From positions 1 through 36,669 of the forward strand of contig JAPVWO010000224.1 in the NCBI GenBank assembly GCA_027493375.1: a stretch of 36,669 bases of DNA. Direction: 5' to 3'. The stretch's first letter is position 1; each line of letters starts with the position of its first letter. Shown here piece by piece: positions 17,579 to 25,812 of the stretch. Position numbers and translations under genes: made by a program. Source of the stretch: Candidatus Multivorans thiocomprendens. Lineage in GTDB: Bacteria > Acidobacteriota > Thermoanaerobaculia > Multivoradales > Multivoraceae. The notes beneath the pieces are model-generated. The model made no database searches and was not told the origin of the DNA. It worked only from the letters and a program-made list of their open reading frames with translations.

Positions 17579-18468
17579 GACGAAGCGGATCCTACGGCCA
17601 CCCGCTCCGCCTGCTGGACGAGGCCGGGCGCGGCCAGCCGTGCGGCCACGGCCGCCAGCTCGGGCCGCGGTCCGCGCCAGCGCAGTTCGTCGACGGAACC
17701 GCTGACCGGCGCGTCGCGAACCAGGGTCGCGAGCTGCCGGAACAGCTCCGCCGACGCCCGTTCCTCGCGCAGAGTCGCCGCCAGACGGTCCCGCCCGCGC
17801 ACCTTCACGCCCCACTTCCACGGCTCGTCCGGGATCTCCTCCAGGTGGACGTAGTGCGAGAGCACCGCCGCCGCGGACTTGGCGCCCCAGCCGCGGAGGC
17901 CCGGGAAACCGTCGGCGCTGTCGCCGACCAGCGCCAGATAGTCCGGGATCGACTCCGGCTCGACGCCGAACTTCTCGCGGATGCCGTCGGCCTCCCAGCG
18001 CAGACCGCGACGGCGGTCCACCTGGACCGTCTTTCCGCCCCGGCCGGAGTCGACGCACTGGGCCAGGTCCTTGTCCGGCGTGCAGATGCGGACCTCGACG
18101 ACACGCTCGTCAGCGGCCGCCATCGCGGCGCCGCTGGCGAGCCCGTCGTCCGCCTCGTGCTCGACCATCGGCCAGACGACGACTCCCAGAGCCGCCAGGG
18201 CCTCCTCGAGCACCGGGAACTGCTTCAGGAGCTCCGGCTCGATCCCCTTGCCGGTCTTGTACCCGGGCCACATCCCGTTGCGGAACGACTCGATCACCTG
18301 GTCGGTCGCCACCGCCACGTGGGTCGCTCCATCGCGGAACATGCCGAGCACGGAGAAGACGACTCCACGCACCGCTCCCACCTCGAGCCCGTCCTCGTTG
18401 CGATAGCTCGGGGCGCCGAAGTGGTGGCGGAAGAGCTCGTAGGTGCCGTCGATCAGGTGGACGTACAT
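17575..18468 (-). CDS. 5'-3' exonuclease / flap-endonuclease family protein
   Basis: The 297-residue stand-alone FEN-family nuclease resembles the N-terminal domain of DNA polymerase I. Metal-binding acidic residues expected for the family are present: Asp7 (HLIDGTYELFR), Asp56, Glu105/Asp107/Asp108 (EHEADDGL), Asp132/Asp134 (CTPDKDLAQ) and Asp183/Asp186 (LVGDSADGFPG). They are followed by the helix-three-turn-helix GLRGWGAKSAAAVL (190-203). It probably removes RNA primers or flaps. The start ATG at 18466-18468 was chosen because MYVHLIDGTY aligns with the family's N-terminus; an upstream start at 18522 would add 18 unlike residues and overlap the divergent promoter. It is coupled by GTGA to the MTHFR gene, which is an unexpected partner. 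Confidence 0.85.
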   Translation of the reverse strand: MYVHLIDGTYELFRHHFGAPSYRNEDGLEVGAVRGVVFSVLGMFRDGATHVAVATDQVIESFRNGMWPGYKTGKGIEPELLKQFPVLEEALAALGVVVWPMVEHEADDGLASGAAMAAADERVVEVRICTPDKDLAQCVDSGRGGKTVQVDRRRGLRWEADGIREKFGVEPESIPDYLALVGDSADGFPGLRGWGAKSAAAVLSHYVHLEEIPDEPWKWGVKVRGRDRLAATLREERASAELFRQLATLVRDAPVSGSVDELRWRGPRPELAAVAARLAAPGLVQQAERVAVGSASS

Positions 18469-18497
18469 GGCGGGCGCCGCATCCGGGTGACTCCGGC

Positions 18498-18507
18498 AAG
18501 CTACCAT
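18498..18507. promoter_or_regulatory. Overlapping divergent -10 boxes
   Basis: TACCAT on the plus strand (18502-18507) is 8 bases before the serine-hydrolase ATG at 18516. TAGCTT on the minus strand (18498-18503) is 29 bases before the exonuclease ATG. The two hexamers share two bases, so simultaneous use would be mutually exclusive. No -35 is evident. Confidence 0.35.
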
Positions 18508-18515
18508 CAGCCGCC

Positions 18516-20294
18516 ATGGCAAGATTCACCGCCCTGTTCTGGACCGTCTGCGCGGCTGGCCTTCAGCCCGCAGCGGCCGTCGTTGAACTGCCCGGCGATC
18601 CTCTCGCCGGCTCGGGCGACATCGCGCGGACCCTGCTGCCGGCGTCCCGGCTACTGGCCGGCGAACTCCCGACGCCCGTGGACAACGCGGCCTTCGCCCT
18701 GCCGGAGAACGCCGCACCGCCGCGCCACGAGATGCGAGGCACGCTGCAGCTCTTCGGCGGCGGCGGCGCCTCCTGGACCGTCCACCACGACACCTACCTG
18801 CGGGCGGACGAGCCGCCGATCGTCTCCGCCCTGCGCCGCATCCCGCGGCTCGACGTCGTCCTGGTCCAGGGCGGCTCCCACCTGGTGCCCGCCAACCGCG
18901 CGCTCCGCTACACCGGCGACGCCTACTGGAACGTCATCGTCGGCCCGGGCCGGATCTGGAGCGAGAACGGCGACGGCGGCAGGAGCCGGGCTTCGCTGCC
19001 GATCACTCTGGTCGAGCGCAACCAGAACTGCGCCTACCACGGCGTCGTGTCCTTCCTGTTCGACGGCGCCGCCACCTCGCCGGCGGCCTTCCAGGTCACC
19101 CAGGAAACCTGCAAGTACTTCAAGTTCGACCTCTGGGCCGCGAGCCCCACCCGCTTCACCGCCGGCGAGCCGCCCGAGGCGGCCGCCCTGCTCGAGGCCT
19201 ACGCCGCCGAGGCCGCGTCGCGGCTGCCCGTCCGGCCGGTCGAACGGATCCGGGACGACCACCCGCGCGCCCTGGTCTACCCGCAGGCCTTCGGCGGCGG
19301 CTTCGACCGCGAGCACCTCACCGCGTTCGGCGTCTCCTTCGGCGGAGTCCACTACCAGGGCCCGGTCCACACCCGCTACGGCGACTACCCGTATCCCGAG
19401 CAGATCCGCCTGCCGTCCTACTCGACGGCCAAGACCGCCGTCGGCGCCGTCGCGCTGATGCGGCTGGCGCAGAGGGACGGCTTCGACGTGACCGAACTCG
19501 AGCTCAGGGACTACGTGCCCAAGCCGCCCCGGGGCAGCTTCCACGGCGTGACCTTCGAGCACGCCCTCGACATGGCGACCGGTCACTACTGGGACACCGG
19601 CGACCAGGACGACGAGAAGAACTCGACGACCGAGCTGAACTTCTTCGTGCCGGAGCACCGGAACCGCAAGCTGCGGGGCGCGTTGGCCTATCCGACGAAG
19701 GAGCCGCCCGGGAAGCGCTGGGTGTACCACACGACGGACGCCTTTCTGCTTTCCGTGGCCATGAGCGGATACCTGGGCCAGAAGGCGGGCGCCTCGCCAA
19801 AGGAACCCGCCGACCTGCTGGAATTCCTGGCCGCCGAGGTCTACGGGCCGTTGGGTGTCTCCGCCGGGGCGCTCCAGTCGCTGCGCACGGACAACCGGGC
19901 CGACGGCTACGTCTTCGGCGGCTACGGCATGTTCTGGACCCCGGACGACATCCTGAAGATCGCCAACCTGCTGAACGCCCAGCGCGGCCGGATCGGCGAC
20001 CGGCAGGTGCTCCATCCGGGCATGGTGGCCGCCGCGATGCAGGAAGACGAGGACGACCGCGGCCTGGACGCCGTCCACAACGGCCACCCGAACAAGTACA
20101 ACAACTCCATCTGGTCGCGCCAAATCCAGGTGACCGACGGAACCGGCACGCGGCAGGTCTGGGTGCGGCAGATGCTCGGCTACGGCGGCATCGGCGTTCT
20201 CATGCTGCCGAACGGCGCCGTCTTCTACTACTTCGGCGACAAGGACCAGCACGACTGGCTGCGATCCGCGAGGGAGGCCTACAAGCTCCGATGA
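18516..20294 (+). CDS. Secreted serine hydrolase (beta-lactamase/class C fold)
   Basis: The 592-residue protein has an N-terminal signal peptide (FTALFWTVCAAGLQPAAA), an uncharacterised N-terminal region of about 270 residues, and a C-terminal penicillin-binding/beta-lactamase-like domain. The serine nucleophile motif S-T-A-K is at 303-306 (LPSYSTAKTAVG), the second motif is Tyr404-His-Thr (WVYHTTDAF), and GYGGIGV near the end replaces the KTG/HTG box. Such proteins act as esterases, amidases or D-aminopeptidases; a true beta-lactamase is unlikely given the length and the third motif. The N-terminal region has cysteines at NCAYHG and ETCKYF that could pair. Its TGA overlaps the next gene's ATG (ATGA), suggesting an operon with the broken CoA-transferase gene. 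Confidence 0.8.
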   Translation: MARFTALFWTVCAAGLQPAAAVVELPGDPLAGSGDIARTLLPASRLLAGELPTPVDNAAFALPENAAPPRHEMRGTLQLFGGGGASWTVHHDTYLRADEPPIVSALRRIPRLDVVLVQGGSHLVPANRALRYTGDAYWNVIVGPGRIWSENGDGGRSRASLPITLVERNQNCAYHGVVSFLFDGAATSPAAFQVTQETCKYFKFDLWAASPTRFTAGEPPEAAALLEAYAAEAASRLPVRPVERIRDDHPRALVYPQAFGGGFDREHLTAFGVSFGGVHYQGPVHTRYGDYPYPEQIRLPSYSTAKTAVGAVALMRLAQRDGFDVTELELRDYVPKPPRGSFHGVTFEHALDMATGHYWDTGDQDDEKNSTTELNFFVPEHRNRKLRGALAYPTKEPPGKRWVYHTTDAFLLSVAMSGYLGQKAGASPKEPADLLEFLAAEVYGPLGVSAGALQSLRTDNRADGYVFGGYGMFWTPDDILKIANLLNAQRGRIGDRQVLHPGMVAAAMQEDEDDRGLDAVHNGHPNKYNNSIWSRQIQVTDGTGTRQVWVRQMLGYGGIGVLMLPNGAVFYYFGDKDQHDWLRSAREAYKLR

Positions 20295-22450
20295 CCAGAC
20301 CGGACGCAGCGGGATCGGCCGCGGGTTCCTTCGACGGAGCCGGCCCCTTCACGGGTCTGCGGATCGTCGAACTCGCCGAGGGCGTCGCCGGCCCGTACTG
20401 CGGCAAGCTGCTTGCCGACCTCGGCGCCGACGTGATCAAGGTCGAGCCGCCCGCGGGCGACGCCACCCGCCGGGCGAACGGCGCCGACCCGGAAAGCTCG
20501 CCGCTCTTCCTCTACTGCAATACGAGCAAACGGGGAGTCGTGCTCGACCTGGACGACGAGGACGATCGCGGCGCCCTCGACAGCCTGCTCGGGACCGCCG
20601 ACGCCCTGATCGTCGACCGCGAACCGCCAGCGGAGACGCCGCCGGACCTGATCGTCGCCGCGGTCACGCCCTACGGCCTCACGGGACCCCGCTCGGGAGC
20701 GCCCGCCGGCGAACTCACGCTCACCCACGGCGGCGGACTCGTCAACCAGATGCCGGCCCGCTCCCGAGACATCGACCGCGCGCCGGTCGCCCTGGGCGGC
20801 CATCAGGCCGGCTACCACGCCGGCCTGGTGACCGCGTTGACGGTCGCTGCCCTCCTCTACGAACGCGGCCACGGCGGCGACGCTCGAGTCGACGTCTCCA
20901 TGCAGGACGTGATGATCAGCCTGGTGGCGCCGCTTCTGGCCAGCGCCCGCTACCACGAAACGTCCTGGTCACGGGTGCCGGATCGCCCACCGGCCATGGG
21001 CAGGCTGAAAACGAGCGACGGTTACGTCATCCTGAACGCCTTCGACGACCATCACTTCGAGCTCTTCCGCGAACTGATGGGCAATCCGGACTGGTGCCGG
21101 GGCGACGAGTGGAAGGACATGGCCTATCGCAGCCACCGCCTGATGGACATCGCTCCCCAGGTCGACGCCTGGGCTCTCGAACAGAAACGCGACGACCTCT
21201 ACCACCGGGCGGCCAACCTGGGCATTCCGGTCGGACCGATCCACGACGCCGCGGACGTGATGGACTACCGGCAGTACCTGGCCCGCGACTACTTCGTCGA
21301 GGTGGACCATCCCCGCGCCGGGAAACGCCGCTACGCCGGCTGGCCGTACCGGATGGCCGGGTCGTCGCCTCGCGTTTCGCGCCCGGCGCCGCTGCTCGGC
21401 GAGCATTCGAACGAGGTCCGCGCCGAGGTTTCGGCAACCGGCAACGGCAATCCGGCCGGAGGCGTCCCGCCCGCCGATCCCGTTGCCCGCAAACTCCCGC
21501 TCGAGGGCATTCGCGTCGCGGAGTTCGCCTGGGTATGGGCCGGCCCGTACGCAGGCGTCCTGCTCTCCACCCTGGGCGCCGAGGTGATCAAGGTCGAGGG
21601 GCCCAAGCGCCTCGACCTGACCCGCCGCTCGGTGGTCTGGCCCCGCGCGGAGGAGGCGCCGCGGAGGATCGGCCAGGACGCCGGCATGGCGTTCAACACG
21701 ACCTCCGCCGGGCAAACCCGGAACTCATCGTGGCCTCCTCGTCGGGCCGGGGCCACGGCGGCCCGGAAACCGAGTACCTCGGCTACGCGATGGTCCACCA
21801 GGGCGTGGCCGGCGGCGCCTGGATCTCCGGCTACCCGGACGATCACCCGACTCACAGCGGCGGCGACGTCGATCTGATGAACGCAATCACGCTCGCCTTC
21901 TCGATCGTCGCGGCGTTGCATCACCGCAGCCGCACCGGCGAAGGCCAGTTCATCGACTACTCGCAGTGCGAGGGTGTGAGTTCGATCCTCGGCGAAGTCC
22001 TCCTCGAGTACGAGATGACGGGGGAAGTCCCGGAACGCGCCGGCAACTCGCACCGCCAGTCGGCTCCGCACGGCGTCTACCGCTGCTGGGGCATCGACCG
22101 CTGGCTCGCCATCGAGGTCCACGGCGACGAGGAGTTCGCCCGGCTGGCGGCGACGATGGGCCGGCCCGAGCTGGCCGAGGACTCCCGGTTCGCAACCGCA
22201 ACTGCCAGAAAGCGGAACGAAACGGAACTCGACGCGATCGTCGGCGGCCCGGGGCTCCTTCGCCACCGTAAAGCACCCTGAGTGGGGCGACCTCGAACTC
22301 GTCGGGCCGCCGTTCCGCATCGCGGGCCGCGATCTCAGCCCCCGCCGAGCACCCCTGCTCGGTGAGCACACCGACGCGATCCTGGGCGATCTGCTCGGCC
22401 TGTCCAAGGACGAACTCGCGGTCTACCGCAGCCGCGGCATCGTCGGCTGA
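20291..22450 (+). pseudogene. Fused CaiB/BaiF CoA-transferase broken by two out-of-frame deletions
   Basis: The layout matches the intact two-domain enzyme at 12261-14888. Domain 1 (codons about 15-385, opening LRIVELAEGVAGPYCGKLLA) is whole, and domain 2 opens normally (IRVAEFAWVWAGPYAGVLLS). At about 21698-21703 the frame switches: FNTT is followed, one frame over, by DLRRANPELIVASSSG, skipping about 45 residues present in the sister gene. At about 22243-22250 it switches again, from ELDAIVGG to RGSFATVKHPEWGDLELVG, skipping about 40 residues, and then runs to a normal C-terminus ending at 22450. As drawn the main frame stops at 21877. Either the gene is decaying or the assembly lost two segments. 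Domain 1 lacks the catalytic Asp, while domain 2 keeps GGDVDLMNAIT. Confidence 0.8.
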
Positions 22451-22468
22451 GCCCCTCCGCTCCACACT

Positions 22469-22492
22469 GGGTGCGCCGGCGTCCCCGCCGGC
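22469..22492 (-). repeat. REP-like 24-bp hairpin repeat, copy 2
   Basis: This is the reverse-orientation copy of the element at 15772-15795: stem GCCGGCG/CGCCGGC with a 4-base loop and a GCACCC tail when read on the minus strand. It lies just upstream of the alpha/beta hydrolase promoter and after the broken CoA-transferase gene, so it may also act as a terminator for that gene. Confidence 0.55.
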
Positions 22493-22501
22493 TTCCGCGA
22501 G

Positions 22502-22543
22502 TAAACTCTCCACTCCATCCGCACCCTGAATCCCCAAAGGAGG
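22502..22543 (+). promoter_or_regulatory. -10 element and consensus Shine-Dalgarno of the alpha/beta hydrolase gene
   Basis: TAAACT (22502-22507) is a candidate -10, and AAAGGAGG (22536-22543) is a full-consensus ribosome binding site 6 bases before the GTG at 22550. It is the strongest ribosome site in the window and confirms the GTG start. Confidence 0.65.
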
Positions 22544-22549
22544 TCCTCA

Positions 22550-23527
22550 GTGACTCGACTCAACCGAACGTCGCTCAACGTCGTGACCGCGGCCGCAATT
22601 GCCGCTGCCCTGCTCTTCGCCCCACCGGTCCCCGCCTTCGCTCAGGACGGCGAGTCGGTGACGGTCGACATCATGAGCCGCTACCGCGTCGCTCCGAACA
22701 TCACCTACCTGACCGCCGACGGCTACGAGTCGAAGCTGGACGTGATGACTCCCCGCGGCCAGGGGCCGGTACCCACCCTGATCTACATCCACGGCGGCGG
22801 CTGGGTCGGCGGCACGAAGGAATCCAGCGTGCTGCGCACCCTCCCCTACCTCGAGATGGGATGGGCCGTGGTCAACGTGGAGTATCGGCTCGGCCGCAAC
22901 GCGCTCGCGCCCGGCGCCGTCGAGGACTGCCGCTGCGCTCTGCGCTGGATCTACGAGAACGCCGAGGACTACAACATCGACACCTCCCGCCTGGTGGTGA
23001 GCGGCGCCTCGGCCGGCGGCCACCTGTCCCTGACCACGGGCATGCTGCCGGCCTCCGCCGGCCTCGACCGCCTCTGCCCCGGCCGCGACGCGGACCGTCC
23101 GGGCTGGGCCGCGGCGGACGAGTACGAGATGCCGGTCGCCGCCATCGTCAACTGGTTCGGGATCACCGATGTCGGCGACCTGCTCGAAGGCGTCAACGCG
23201 AAGAGCTACGCGGTCGCCTGGATGGGCTCCCGCAGCGACCGCATGGAACTCGCCAAGCGCGTGTCGCCGCTCACCTACGTCCGGTCCGGACTGCCGCCGA
23301 TCCTGACGATCCACGGCGACGTCGACAACATCGTGCCCTACCAGCACGCCCTCGACCTGCACGCCAAGCTGGACAAGGCGGGTGTCGTCAACAAGATCCA
23401 CACTGTGCCCGGCAAGGGCCACGGCAACTTCAGCCCCGACGAGCAGCAGGAGATCTTCCGGGTCATCCGGACCTTCCTCGACCAGCACGCGACCGGCGGA
23501 GGCGGCGCAAGCACCGGCGCCGAGTGA
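22550..23527 (+). CDS. Secreted alpha/beta hydrolase (HSL/BD-FAE-like esterase)
   Basis: The 325-residue protein has a clear signal peptide (VVTAAAIAAALLFAPPVPAFAQ) and an alpha/beta-hydrolase core. The oxyanion motif HGGGW is at 81-85, the nucleophile elbow G-A-S-A-G at 152-156 (Ser154), an acid residue is in TIHGDVDNIVP, and the catalytic His is in PGKGHGNF. The HGGGW motif places it with hormone-sensitive-lipase or BD-FAE-type carboxylesterases, which deacylate small esters or plant-cell-wall substituents; the exact substrate is unknown. Cysteines at CRC (127-129) and RLCPG may form an exported disulfide. GTG is chosen because of the AAAGGAGG site. It is coupled by GTGA to the following amidase gene. 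Confidence 0.87.
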   Translation: MTRLNRTSLNVVTAAAIAAALLFAPPVPAFAQDGESVTVDIMSRYRVAPNITYLTADGYESKLDVMTPRGQGPVPTLIYIHGGGWVGGTKESSVLRTLPYLEMGWAVVNVEYRLGRNALAPGAVEDCRCALRWIYENAEDYNIDTSRLVVSGASAGGHLSLTTGMLPASAGLDRLCPGRDADRPGWAAADEYEMPVAAIVNWFGITDVGDLLEGVNAKSYAVAWMGSRSDRMELAKRVSPLTYVRSGLPPILTIHGDVDNIVPYQHALDLHAKLDKAGVVNKIHTVPGKGHGNFSPDEQQEIFRVIRTFLDQHATGGGGASTGAE

Positions 23528-24942
23528 CGGCAGCCGCTCCCGACCTCTGCACCCGCACCGCCGTCGACCTCGCCGGGCTACTGGCCCGCGGCGAGGTCTC
23601 GGCGGTCGAGGTGCTGGAAACCCACCTCGGCTGGATCGACCGGCGCAACCCGGAACTCAACGCGATCTGCACGCAGGACCGCGACCACGCGCTCGAGCGG
23701 GCACGGGCCGCCGACGAGTTGCGTCGCCGCGAGCCGATAGCCGCGGCCGCGAAGCCCCTCCTCGGCCTGCCGACCGCGGTCAAGGACCTGGTGCCGACGA
23801 AAGGCATCCGCACCACTTTCGGCTCGCCGATCTTCGCGGACAACGTCCCTGACTTCGATGCCCTGATCGTCGAGCGGATCCGGGAAGCCGGCGCCGTCGT
23901 CATCGGCAAGACGAACACGCCCGAGTTCGGCGCCGGCTCGCAGACGTTCAACCCGGTGTTCGGCAAGACCCGCAACCCCCGGGATCCGAGCCGGACCTGC
24001 GGCGGCTCGAGCGGCGGCGCGGCAACGGCGCTCGCGAGCGGCATGCTGCCCATCGCCGACGGCAGCGATCTCGGAGGCTCGCTGCGCAACCCGGCCAGCT
24101 TCTGCGGCGTGGTCGGCTTCCGGCCGACGCCGGGGCGCGTGCCGCGCGTGCCTCCCGAGCAGGGCTGGGACGATCTCGCGGTTCTCGGGCCGATGGGGCG
24201 CAACGTCGCCGACGCGGCGCTCCTGTTCTCGGTCATCGCCGGGCCGGACCCGCGGGATCCGATCTCACGGGCCCGACCCTCGGAGCCCTTCCACCCGGTC
24301 GAACCGCTCGACCTGCAAGGCCTCCGTCTCGCCTGGACGCCCGACCTCGGCCTCTACCCGGTCGAACGAGAGGTCGTCGAGGTCTGCGAAGGGGCCTTGC
24401 CTGTGTTCCGGGACCTGGGCGCCGACGTCGAGGAAGCCGCGCCCGCTCTCTCCGGCGCCGACGGCATCTTCCGCACCCTGCGCGCCAACCTGTTCGCCGA
24501 CAAGCTGGGCCCGTTGGTCCCCGAACATCGACAGCAAATGAAGGACACCGTGATCGAGGAGATCGAGCGCGGCCTCGCCCTCACCGGGCCCGATATCGCG
24601 ACCGCCCAGGCTGAACGCACCCGCCTTCACTGCCGCGTGGTCGAGTTCTTCGAGCGCTACGATGCCCTTCTCCTGCCCACAGTCCAGGTCCTTCCCTTCA
24701 ACGTCGACGAGCCCTACCCCGCCGAAATCGAGGGCCAGCCGATGACGAGCTACACCGACTGGATGGCCTCCTGCTACTCGATCACCGTCACCGGCTGCCC
24801 GGCCATCTCCGTGCCGTCCGGAGTCGGTCCTTCGAGCCTGCCGGTCGGCCTTCAAATCGTCACGCCACGGGGAACGGACCACCGAACCCTTGCCATCGCG
24901 GCGACGTTCGAGGCGGCGAGGGCCACCGACACCGTCCCCTAG
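23524..24942 (+). CDS. Amidase-signature hydrolase
   Basis: The 472-residue cytoplasmic amidase-signature enzyme has its Ser-cisSer-Lys triad visible: Lys87 (LPTAVKDLVP), cis-Ser162 (CGGSSGGAATALASG) and nucleophile Ser186 (GSDLGGSLRNPAS). The length and the NPVFGKTRNP lead-in are typical. The family hydrolyses amides such as aliphatic, aryl or carbamoyl amides; GatA is another member, but GatB and GatC genes are absent here and the N-terminus is unlike GatA, so a catabolic amidase is preferred. The GTG at 23524 overlaps the stop of the alpha/beta hydrolase gene (GTGA) and starts exactly where family homology would begin. The coupling suggests the esterase and amidase serve one degradative route, one outside and one inside the cell. 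Confidence 0.88.
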   Translation: MTAAAPDLCTRTAVDLAGLLARGEVSAVEVLETHLGWIDRRNPELNAICTQDRDHALERARAADELRRREPIAAAAKPLLGLPTAVKDLVPTKGIRTTFGSPIFADNVPDFDALIVERIREAGAVVIGKTNTPEFGAGSQTFNPVFGKTRNPRDPSRTCGGSSGGAATALASGMLPIADGSDLGGSLRNPASFCGVVGFRPTPGRVPRVPPEQGWDDLAVLGPMGRNVADAALLFSVIAGPDPRDPISRARPSEPFHPVEPLDLQGLRLAWTPDLGLYPVEREVVEVCEGALPVFRDLGADVEEAAPALSGADGIFRTLRANLFADKLGPLVPEHRQQMKDTVIEEIERGLALTGPDIATAQAERTRLHCRVVEFFERYDALLLPTVQVLPFNVDEPYPAEIEGQPMTSYTDWMASCYSITVTGCPAISVPSGVGPSSLPVGLQIVTPRGTDHRTLAIAATFEAARATDTVP

Positions 24943-25036
24943 ACCTGGACTCTCGAAGTGACCCTTCCCAAGCGTTGGCTGCACTTGGACGTGCCCCGGA
25001 ACCTGCCGTGCCTCGGCTTGGCCGGCCTCGCCGCCG

Positions 25037-25786
25037 GTCCAGGGAATCATCGTTCCGCTCAAGGGGTCCAAAGTCGCCGAGACGGTTGGCGTGCCCGGTC
25101 GCCACTTCATCGCCGTCCGGGTGCTGGATGCCGACGACCGGCCGATCGTGGGCGCCCTGGTCGTGGCTAACCCCTCGGACCTGGCCTAGCCCCGCGCCGC
25201 CGCTGCCTTCACCCGGATGGTCCGCGACAGGATCTCGGGAAACTACTCTGCGGCGGCGCTGCACGTGTTCCCCACCTACCACCCCTCCGCCTCTCGCACC
25301 GATGCCGAGGGAATCGCGCGCATCGCCATGCCGACCGCGGACGCCACGGTCCTCGTCTCGGCCACCGGCTTCGTCCTCGGCAAGGGGACGACGAGGTCCG
25401 GCCGCGTCGCGTTGCGTCTGGAACGAGATCCGGGAGTCCGGCCGCGCGTGCGCGGTCCAACCGGTTCACCCGTGCCCGGTGCGGTGGTCCGCACGGTCGG
25501 TGCCCGTGACCGGATCAGGAGCGCCGGCGCGTCCGCCGCCATCAGGACCCTCACGGCGCCCCGCGCTCTCGGCGGCGCCGACACGCCTCTGGCGATCACC
25601 GACGGGAACGGAGAAGCGATCTTCGGCCGAAGACCCGCCGAGGCAACTGCCCTGGAAGTCGAAGCAGCCGACGGTGCATTCGCCCGGGTCGCCCTCCCGG
25701 TGGCGACTCCGGCCGAATCGCGGCAACCGGTGGCACAGGCTGGTCATCCGCCTGCGGCCGGCCACAGCCGAGTCGCCGGACCGGTA
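25037..25786 (+). pseudogene. Remnant of a carboxypeptidase-regulatory-like repeat protein
   Basis: The 870 bases between the amidase and the NoeA-like gene hold no intact gene. One frame reads like beta-sandwich repeats: HFIAVRVLDADDRPIVGALV, then an in-frame TAG at 25187-25189, then ASRTDAEGIARIAM, ATVLVSATGFVLGKG, GPTGSPVPGAVVRTVG and ITDGNGEAIFGRRPAE. The pattern (DADDRPIVGA / DAEGIARI / SPVPGAVV) matches CarboxypepD_reg-type modules like those encoded at 34453-36669. Upstream of 25037 the frame has no start codon or signal peptide; a frame from GTG 24958 runs only briefly before parting from it. I read this as a decayed copy; the remaining bases on both sides show nothing recognisable. 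Confidence 0.55.
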
Positions 25787-25812
25787 GCCCGCCCCACCCG
25801 AGCCTCCGGTCC

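Noticed and set aside
18469..18522. Upstream start for the FEN-like exonuclease
   Set aside because: It adds residues unlike the family and crosses the divergent promoter; MYVHLIDG matches the family N-terminus.
23524..24942. GatA subunit of the tRNA amidotransferase
   Set aside because: No gatB or gatC is nearby and the gene is coupled to an esterase; a general amidase fits better.
24975..25787. Arg/Ser/Pro-rich open frame in the gap after the amidase gene
   Set aside because: It is low in hydrophobic residues and typical of an off-frame GC-rich translation; another frame shows beta-sandwich repeat remnants.
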